Shown here in pieces: positions 56,751 to 64,000 of a stretch of DNA of 64,000 nt. The translations under genes were made by a program, and so were the position numbers. Position 1 is the stretch's first letter; each line of letters opens with the position of its first letter. Source of the DNA: Haberlea rhodopensis (Eukaryota > Streptophyta > Magnoliopsida > Lamiales > Gesneriaceae); NCBI GenBank assembly GCA_907163345.1, contig CAJQUN010000016.1, forward strand, positions 434,001-498,000. The letters are read 5' to 3'. A model generated the notes under the pieces. It searched no databases and was not told the DNA's origin. It saw nothing but the letters and a program-made list of their open reading frames with translations.

Positions 56751-57555
56751 TGTAGTAACCGATCCCACGAGGAGATGTGAATCTTTGTGTTAATGAAAAT
56801 CAAAGAATGAAACAATTAAAATAAAAATGGGATTGTGAGTGAATTGTAATGAAAAGCAAAGATTAAACTAATGAAAACGATTCTTGGTATTGGTCGACTC
56901 TACCTTGGATATTATTATCTATTTCATCGATTCACAAAAAAACTCACAAAAGACTCAATTTTATTTGAATAATCATCAATTGGAAATCTAATTCATCACT
57001 CACCTTATTCATAGTCAATTAGTCCAAGTGTTCTAATTTAACTTTCATAAATCAATCAATTTCTATATGCGCAATCAAGATTAAAATCATGATAACATTC
57101 AAAAGTAGTGAGTGATGAATCTAAATAATATAAACACACGCGGTTTATATAATTTAGTCAATTTCTTTCTCTAAGAATTTAATAAACAGACAATTATCAA
57201 TCTTAGTTGCTTCGTAAATTCAATTAATCAAACAATTATCAAATTTAGCATTAGACTGTATGCAAGTTATTAGGTTGTCAATCCAGTAATCAAACATAAA
57301 TCATCAAAATCTGAAAACAATGATATCCAATAAAAATTGATAAATTAAAGCGTAAGAATCTCCCCAAGATAAATAAATCCAAAGTGTTGTCTTCCTCAAC
57401 CAAGAATTAAAACTAGCTACACATAATCTAAGGAAAACGATAAAAAAAGAAAGGGGAAGAAAACTAATCCGATCTCCACTCGTCGAGGTTGTCAATCCTG
57501 CATTCGCCTCGATCTTCATAACCGTCTTCAACAAAATTGAAAGAGAAATTATAAA

Positions 57556-59554
57556 CTGTAAGGACCCTAGTTCCTTAAGTGCGGATTAAAGGCATAATTA
57601 GAGCTAACATACATTATCAGCGTATAAAAGTTCGTGTTGAGACTTTGAGCCTTAAGAATTACATGCCAAGTTAAGGACTTTCAAATAGGATTATTTACAT
57701 TCTCAATCAAATGAATGTTATTCGCTATAGCTTTACACTACTCCTAGAGTAGAAACTATACAAAAACAATCCTGTCCTTCATTATCAAAAGTGTTCTTCA
57801 CAAGCTCACCGCCTCAACCTGCCTTAGCCCCTTTTATCATGCCAAAATGTACCTACAAGGACAACCTCCAAAACATGAGCATATAATAATTCATATCCAA
57901 CACAATATGAATATCAGGCGTAAATGCATAAACCGTAATAAAACACTTCCTGTTTTTCCCATGCATTTTAAACGCTTCCTTTTTGGTTGTCCATGTACCA
58001 TAACTCATGAGCATAATCAATAGATTATTTAATGGTTCACACATGTCATGACATAACACCATTTCATTATCACCAATTACCAATCCCTAGTCTGTTATAA
58101 TAGCGTATTTTAATGCACCTCGCTTGTCATGACAACGACATTAATACCCCTCGCTTCGACATATTAGCGGCATTGAATAACCTCGCGCAAATGCGACATG
58201 CGGCAATACCCTCGCTTCAACATTTGGCGGCAAATATTCTTTCCTCGCTACAATATGACAGCGGCAAGTATTCTATCATCGTTTCAAGTGACAGCGGCAA
58301 AGCATTAAAATCATCTCTCTATATAACCATGACTCATGGGATGTGCACCAACAATCATTATATGCATATATAATCATCATGCATAAGTTCAACATGTATT
58401 TGCATCCACAATGTACAATTCCATATATACTCGCATCCACAATGCATAATCAATGAGTATAATAGATACATGTACTGTTGGGTGCCCGTACGTCTTCTAC
58501 GTAGCTTTCCAAAAGTGGGATTTGGTATGACTTTACTTCCTTGGTTGCGTCGCCACCTGGGATGGTTCTACACAATCACACAACCCAATATTAAAAGCCA
58601 AATAATAGCCAAATACCAAAAATTCAACAAAAAACATCATTTCCCACAATTCAGCAGCTGGCGATCGATCGCTGTGTCGAGGCGATCGATCGCGAGCCTT
58701 ACCGATCGATCGCCTTGACATGGCGATCGATCGCCAGACTTCACTGGCTCGCGGCGATTGATCGCGCCATATATGGCGATCGATCACCTGCATCACATTT
58801 CACCACTGCCCTTCGGCGATCGATCGCTGCATTTGTAACGATCGATCTCCACCTGCTGTGTGCGCGATTTCTCCATTTTTTTCACCTCAAATTCCTTCCA
58901 AACCAACCCAACTCAAATACCAACACATCAACAATATAAAAACACTAAAAATCTTCAATAAACACCTTCATATAACCATAAATCCAACCCCCAACCAAAA
59001 ATAACACCAACCCAAAATAAACCCATTTCAAATAACCAAAAATCATTTCAAAACCAAACCAAACATCATAAAAACTTCAAGAAGGGTTCCATACCTCTTA
59101 TGGACTCCAAATCCTACCAATAATCTCACAAACAAATATTTTGTGAAGATTTCTCCTTCTTCCTTTGGCAAGTTTCGAAAATGGGGTGAGGGTTTAAGGT
59201 TGGGAGTGAAATTGGGGATTGAAAAGTGAAGGATAAAGTGAGGTGGGTATAGTGGGGTTATAATTAAATTTGTACTCCATTAATTAACATGATGTATAAA
59301 ATACCCCAACATGGTATTTTAAAAGTATTTTACAAAAATGCACCAAACTCCCAATAAATTCATGTTTTCCAAAATAATTGTCAACCATTACAATTAAATC
59401 ATGCTAACACCCAATTTCCCAACATGCACAACATGCACCCTGAAATGCACTCCCGGGTCACGCCTACCATGTGAATAAGCATTTCAACAAGATAATTAAT
59501 CATATAAACATAATTAATGCCCAAATTACAATTAATTATTTCAGGGATATCACA
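57556..59554 (-). mobile_element. Solo LTR, gypsy subfamily 1 relative
   Basis: 1999 bp, TGTAAGGACC to GATATCACA on the plus strand, flanked by TAAAC at 57551-57555 and 59555-59559. Same internal order as the LTRs at 47156 and 53838 but more diverged: CCTCGCTT/GCGGC array near 58130-58310, then the CGATCGATCG pairs. Confidence 0.95.
58662..58848. promoter_or_regulatory. Paired CGATCGATCG array (solo LTR at 57556)
   Basis: Four pairs with spacers of 11, 11, 12 and 12 bases; three members have single changes (CGATTGATCG, CGATCGATCA, CGATCGATCT). Confidence 0.8.
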
Positions 59555-59712
59555 TAAACTAAGCCTAAACTAATATACCCTAACTATATAATTTATCTAA
59601 TGTCCCAAAAGTCTGATTTTTGAGTCCTATATATAGAGAGGCTAGTAGTGGGATCGAATAACCAAATTAAGGTAAAAAAATCGAGTTTCCAAAAATTCTC
59701 GGACATTGCTAG

Positions 59713-59855
59713 CGATCGATCGGTAGAACCCCGCAATTGATCGCTGGTTCTTTTTTGTCAAAACTTTTCGTCAGGCGATCGATCTCGAGTTGCTATTTTT
59801 GTTGCGTAATTTTTCTGCCTCGCGCGATTGATCGCGCGTTCCGGGACAATTGATC
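59713..59855. promoter_or_regulatory. Degenerate CGATCGATCG pairs in the Athila/Tat-like LTR
   Basis: CGATCGATCG, 11 bases, CAATTGATCG; and CGATTGATCG, 12 bases, CAATTGATCA; plus one single CGATCGATCT. Same pair geometry as the gypsy arrays in an otherwise unrelated LTR. Confidence 0.6.
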
Positions 59856-60099
59856 ACAAGCTTTGGTCTTCTTTGATACATTTTCAACTCCAATGCATTT
59901 CTTGATCATTATTTGCCTTTAATAGCTCGATTTCTTTGATTCCTCCTACATTTATAAAAATATACGATTAGGTAGTATATGCATCAAATTAACCAGTAAA
60001 ATATACCCAATCGTAGACAATTAAACGCACTAAATGTGTCTATTTATAGTCACATCAGAAGGCCGATTTTGATGCAACGCTTGATGCTTGTACCGCAAA

Positions 60100-61068
60100 C
60101 ACGTCTCTTGCCATTGAAGCTAAGACAAAATATTGTCTTGCATTCACCTTTCGCCATTGTAATATGTCGAAGTGGTCTTCTGTTCGGAATTACAACTCAT
60201 TCGACGTGCTAGAAGAGGGTCCCGGTCCCTTAAGTTTTTTCCTTCGGAGACTCCTAAGCATATTTCTCCCTCCGCCTTTTGAATGATCTCTGTCTTCTTG
60301 TTCAACCTCCCTTTGTTGTGATTCTCTTCTAACATGTTCATCGTAATAAAAATGAAACATATTTTGGAGTGACTGCATTATTGAAGTCATTTGATCGATT
60401 ACATTCTTCTCCAAAAAAATATGAATAGTACTCAAAAAATGTTTCAAATGACCATAATCCTTGACTAGGATCTAACGATATCGGGATGCCCTGCACGTGT
60501 GATATTTTTCCCAATATTTTTCTTAATTTAGTCTTGATTGAAGTAACAAAAGAATGCATATCCTTATCATCTCTAAATTCTAGAAATTTACAAAACATTG
60601 TTAGGTATTAATGAAAGAAATAAAAAGAGGTAGGATAAGAAACACAGGAGAAACATTATGTTGTTATTTAAAAGTACCTAACAATGATACATAATTACTA
60701 ACAAACTCCAATCACCATCATCCAAAGATATAATTTCATCAATATCAGCTCTTTGATTTGAATAATAAAATGGAGTTAAACGTTCTTTATGTGGTAACAT
60801 AGAATTCAACATATTATACACGAATTCCAACGAGTTTATGGTTGTTGGCATTATTGTGGCCAACGGCTCTTTTAGCCATTGGAGACAATTTTTTTTTTTA
60901 TAAAAAATTCATCCAGCCCCTGTTCTATTCGGAACCGGTAAGCTACTGGCTCCGGAACATTAGAACCAACGGTGACTTACCGGTTGAGACGGTTAGCAGG
61001 GCTTCGGTTTCGAACCAGGCTAAACCGGTTCGGTTTCGTGTGGAACCGGCCCGTTAAACACCCCCTAT
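60100..61068 (-). pseudogene. hAT transposase remnant with 5' terminal region
   Basis: On the minus strand the end TAGGGGGTGTTTAACGGGCC at 61068 and the GAACCGG-rich subterminal DNA are typical of hAT elements. Then come NSLEFVYNMLNSMLPHKE with DWSLLVIMY (60863-60678), SFVTSIKTKLRKIL with ISLDPSQGLWSFETFFEYYS (60598-60440) and VIDQMTSIMQSLQNMFHFYY (60400-60340), the order of the hAT catalytic core before the dimerisation domain. The N-terminal BED finger is missing, frames are broken, and the 3' end is cut near the LTR at 60058. Confidence 0.6.
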
Positions 61069-62252
61069 CTCACTCATAATTATCATTATACTGATGATTA
61101 TGATTGAGGAAATGTATCACAGATAGATCTATGGTTTTATCTTGAATGCCAAACTAAGGACGAACTATGAATGGAGAGCTAACATATTACAAATGGACTA
61201 ATCTTAGCATTATATTAGTCAATAATTTTATAATTATGGACGTGGACTATATTCAATATATTACTGCAGAATTAGAAATAATCGAAATAATTATTCCCAT
61301 GTGCACTTTGTTCTACATGGATTTATCAAGCATCTCCATCCAAAAAAGAATTTTAAATAATATCTAAAAAAACGACCATGTTCAGAAAAAATTAAATTAA
61401 TTTTAAAATATCCACAAATGGAAGAGGATGGGCTTATAAATGACTACCTGGCGATCACATGGATTTGAATTTAAAATTCTATCGAATAATAAACCAGCAC
61501 AAATATTTTGTAGGACCGCAATTATTTTTCTAAAATATTAAATAAATTAAAATTTATCGTTTTGGATAGAGATATGTTATAATCAGAAACATTTTCATCA
61601 AAAAATAGGGTGTTTGGACAGAGAGGCTTCTGGAAAAGTACTTCAAATTTTACTGTTTTCACTAGTAAAAAAATGTACCTTTTATTCACCAAACAAAAAA
61701 ACAAAAAGAAATTGTATTGTGATTCAAATGGTGGATGCGCATATTTTCACTGTTTTGGGTCAGTAGTTCAAACTTTCCATCTCATAAACTTTTTGGATTT
61801 GCTCTACCAAATAATTTATTTTAAACTTATCACCATAACATTTTTTAATTCATTTATTTGCCAAAAAAATATTTGTTTGTTCCAATTTCTCATCTTTTCA
61901 AATGTACTTTTTTAAAATATGTTGATATGCATTATTTTAGTAAAAATTTATTTATTTTAAAAAAAATTCTTATAAATATTTTTCTATGTCAACTTTAGCT
62001 CTCCCTTGTATATATTAATTTGACATTTAAATTAAATGAATTATAAAGTGTTTATATAAAATCATGAGAATAAAGTGCCTAGTAAAACTTATGGATGTGG
62101 ATAAATATACTATTAATCAATAGCCAACGAGTATGCAAATGAATTGTTTATACAAAATAATATATGATTTTTATATAAGAACATTGTGACCTATTTTAAT
62201 GTATGTAAATTATATATGTTAAATAACGTTAAATTTTTTTAGGGGAAATTGC
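61069..62252. other. AT-rich intergenic DNA
   Basis: No gene, repeat or motif I can support; the open frames at 61167, 61522 and 61610 are short, AT-driven and match nothing I know. Confidence 0.4.
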
Positions 62253-64000
62253 AAATAGGTACTGTTTACAGAAACTTATTACAAATAAATCGGCAAAAAA
62301 AAAACTTCTTACCAAAAATACACTTAGGAGAAAATTATATTCATTGAAAAGGTATTTTTTAGTTACCAAAATACCCTTCAGTTGAAAACATCATAAACCT
62401 AATTTCAGATCTTTATTTTCTTCCTCATCCCGTCGCCCCACACCTTAAATTTTCTGCTGAAATTTTCCGGCGATTCTCAGATCATTATTTTCTTCATCAC
62501 CTCGTCACCTAATCTAGTCGCTTCATCCCTAAAAAGTATTTGCTAAAATGTTCTGTACATGAAATATGTTTGAATCGAATCATCTAAATTTTCGTAGCAT
62601 TTGGAATCTTTTTGAATCGAAGAAGATCTCGGACTAGTCTGCAATATAATTTTCGGATCTGCCATGCGCATTTCATCGTGTGTGTGTATACTGTGTATGT
62701 ATGTGAATTATAAATTTGAATACCGATGCTAAATTATAGATATCGAAAGTCTGTTGGTATTTTTTTTTTACTGATGCATATGGATGAAGAAGTAAGGTAT
62801 GCATTGGTGTCCGTGCTTGTTTGTTCATTTTCAAAATTTACAGTTTGACAGCAAGATGTTGCAACGAAGAAGATGACCCAGAGAAAAAATAACTGATGCA
62901 CGAAAATTATAAAAAGTAACTGGTGCACGAAAATATAACATTGGTGCACGAAAATCATAAAAAGTAATTGGTGCACGAAAATCATAAATGTAACTGGTGC
63001 ACGAAAATATAACATTGGTGCACGAAAATCATAAAAAATAACTGGTGCACGAAATGATTAAAAAGTAACTGGTGCACGAAAATTATAAAACAATAACTGG
63101 TGCACGAAAATGATAAAAAGTAACTGGTGCACGAAAATATAACCTTGGTGCACGAAAGTATAACCTTGGTGCACTAAAATATAACACTGATGCACGAAAA
63201 TACAACACTGGTGCACGAAAATATAACCTTGGTGCACTAAAATATAACACTGATGCACGAACATACAACCTTGGTGCACTAAAATATAACACTGATGCAC
63301 GAATATTAACACTGGTGCACGAAAATATAACACTGATGTACGAACATACAACCTTGGTGCACTACAATATAACACTGATGCACGAAAATTAACACTGGTG
63401 CACGAAAATATAACACTGGTGCACTAAAATATAACACTGATGCACGAAAATACAACACTGGTGCACTAACTTTGCGTAAATTTTCGTGCATCAGTAGCTG
63501 ATTTTAATTTTCGTGCATCAGTTACTGATTTTCCGTGCATCAGTTACTGATTTTCAATCTTTTCGTGCACCAGTTACTTTAAAAAATTTCGTGCACCAGT
63601 TATTTTTTATAATTTTCATGCATCAATTAATTTTTCGCTGGGTCATCTTCTTCGTTGCAAGTTTCAGACTGTAAATTCTAAAAATGAGCAAAGAAGCATA
63701 GACATCAATGCATAATAACTAAAAACCCTCAAAAGGCAACAAACAGTATATATATACACATATACACACACAAACACACATACACACATACCAGAATTGA
63801 AAAAAAAATCTGGAAAAAGCGATGGAACAGAAAATCGAAGAGATGAAGAGAAAAATCAAATGTAAGAAATCGTAACTGGCAAGAGAGATTTACGAGGCGA
63901 TTTGAATCGCAGTGGTGAAGGGAAGAGCTGGAACGTAGTGCTGAAAGGAAGAGATTGAAATTTTCTGAAATTGCCGCCTTTTTTTATTAATGACACTTTT
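62253..64000. mobile_element. Fold-back (MULE-like) element with a central minisatellite, right end outside the window
   Basis: Inverted arms at about 62787-62945 and 63560-63712 share, in opposite orientation, AACGAAGAAGATGACCCAG and flanking words; weaker symmetry extends to the (TG)n tracts at 62680-62705 and 63745-63795. GGGGAAATTGCAAATAGG at 62253 resembles a MULE terminal repeat. No transposase is present. Confidence 0.5.
62889..63640. repeat. GTGCAC-containing minisatellite, about 21-bp unit, with orientation switch
   Basis: About 26 units of the type TGGTGCACGAAAATATAACAC (20-28 bp) run to 63470; about six units in the opposite orientation follow to 63620. Each core contains the palindrome GTGCAC or the variants ATGCAC/GTGCACT. 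Minus-strand frames with APVLYF/HQCYIFV repeats arise only because the common unit is 21 bp. Confidence 0.9.

Larger units (their letters stand above)
56751..60058 (-). repeat. LTR of a third retroelement type (Athila/Tat-like), split by a solo LTR
   Basis: On the minus strand it starts TGATGTGACTATAAATAGAC at 60058 and ends ATCGGTTACTACA at 56751, the style of start and end known for Athila/Tat-type LTRs. After removing the 2-kb insertion it is about 1.3 kb. 59920-60058 matches 7540-7692. It carries CGATCGATCG/CAATTGATCG pairs (59713-59855). No primer site, purine tract or target duplication was recognised at its ends, so whether it is solo or truncated is open. Confidence 0.6.

Noticed and set aside
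62734..63491. Frames with repeated YFRAP/HQCYIFV peptides
   Set aside because: Produced in several frames by the 21-bp unit; no start context or homologue.

Overview
This window is plant nuclear DNA, almost certainly from a eudicot. It is dominated by nested LTR retrotransposons and holds one intact-looking host gene. Plant origin follows from several Ty1/copia and Ty3/gypsy polyproteins whose primer binding sites match plant initiator Met-tRNA (TGGTATCAGAGC), a DUF1635-family gene, an exon-by-exon relic of a plant DNA ligase 1 gene with canonical introns, and hAT transposon debris. The accessory ORF at the left edge resembles a domain I recall as abundant in Lamiales genomes; that placement is from memory and is weak.

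Layout. 1-7209: a minus-strand SIRE-type Ty1/copia element (gag, protease/integrase, RT/RNase H, accessory ORF), cut by the window edge, with its 5' LTR at 6048-7209. 7210-10181: an LTR fragment of a third retroelement type, then a collapsed SIRE-like relic of two LTRs around 423 bp. 10605-11450: hAT-like debris. 13059-13718: the DUF1635 gene, with a leader carrying three tiny upstream ORFs. 15750-40773: an old Ty1/copia element (LTRs about 10 percent diverged by eye) containing three later Ty3/gypsy insertions, each flanked by a clean 5-bp target duplication: a chimeric palindromic element (19979-25450, ATTTT), a full-length Tekay/Del-like element (26949-35800, AAGAA) and a solo LTR (36885-38940, GGAAG). 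42380-44199: a minus-strand DNA ligase 1 pseudogene. 44495-56385: a second old copia element, split by a minus-strand Tekay/Del-like gypsy element with an unusual LTR-internal-LTR-partial internal arrangement (47156-56057). 56751-60058: a third-type LTR split by a gypsy solo LTR (57556-59554, TAAAC). 60100-61068: hAT transposase remnant. 62253-64000: a fold-back element with a GTGCAC-containing 21-bp minisatellite.

No retroelement reading frame is fully intact; nonsense codons, frameshifts and deletions are listed at each. The two larger gypsy copies are recent (LTRs about 1.2-1.3 percent different by eye) but disabled, one of them also with its first integrase catalytic Asp changed to Asn.

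The most striking signal is a non-coding module in the LTRs: pairs of the perfect palindrome CGATCGATCG separated by 11 or 12 bases, so 21-22 bp start to start, in arrays of up to eight. It occurs in diverged gypsy LTR subfamilies, in a different LTR lineage and, in weaker form, in a hAT-like element. I know of no description of it.
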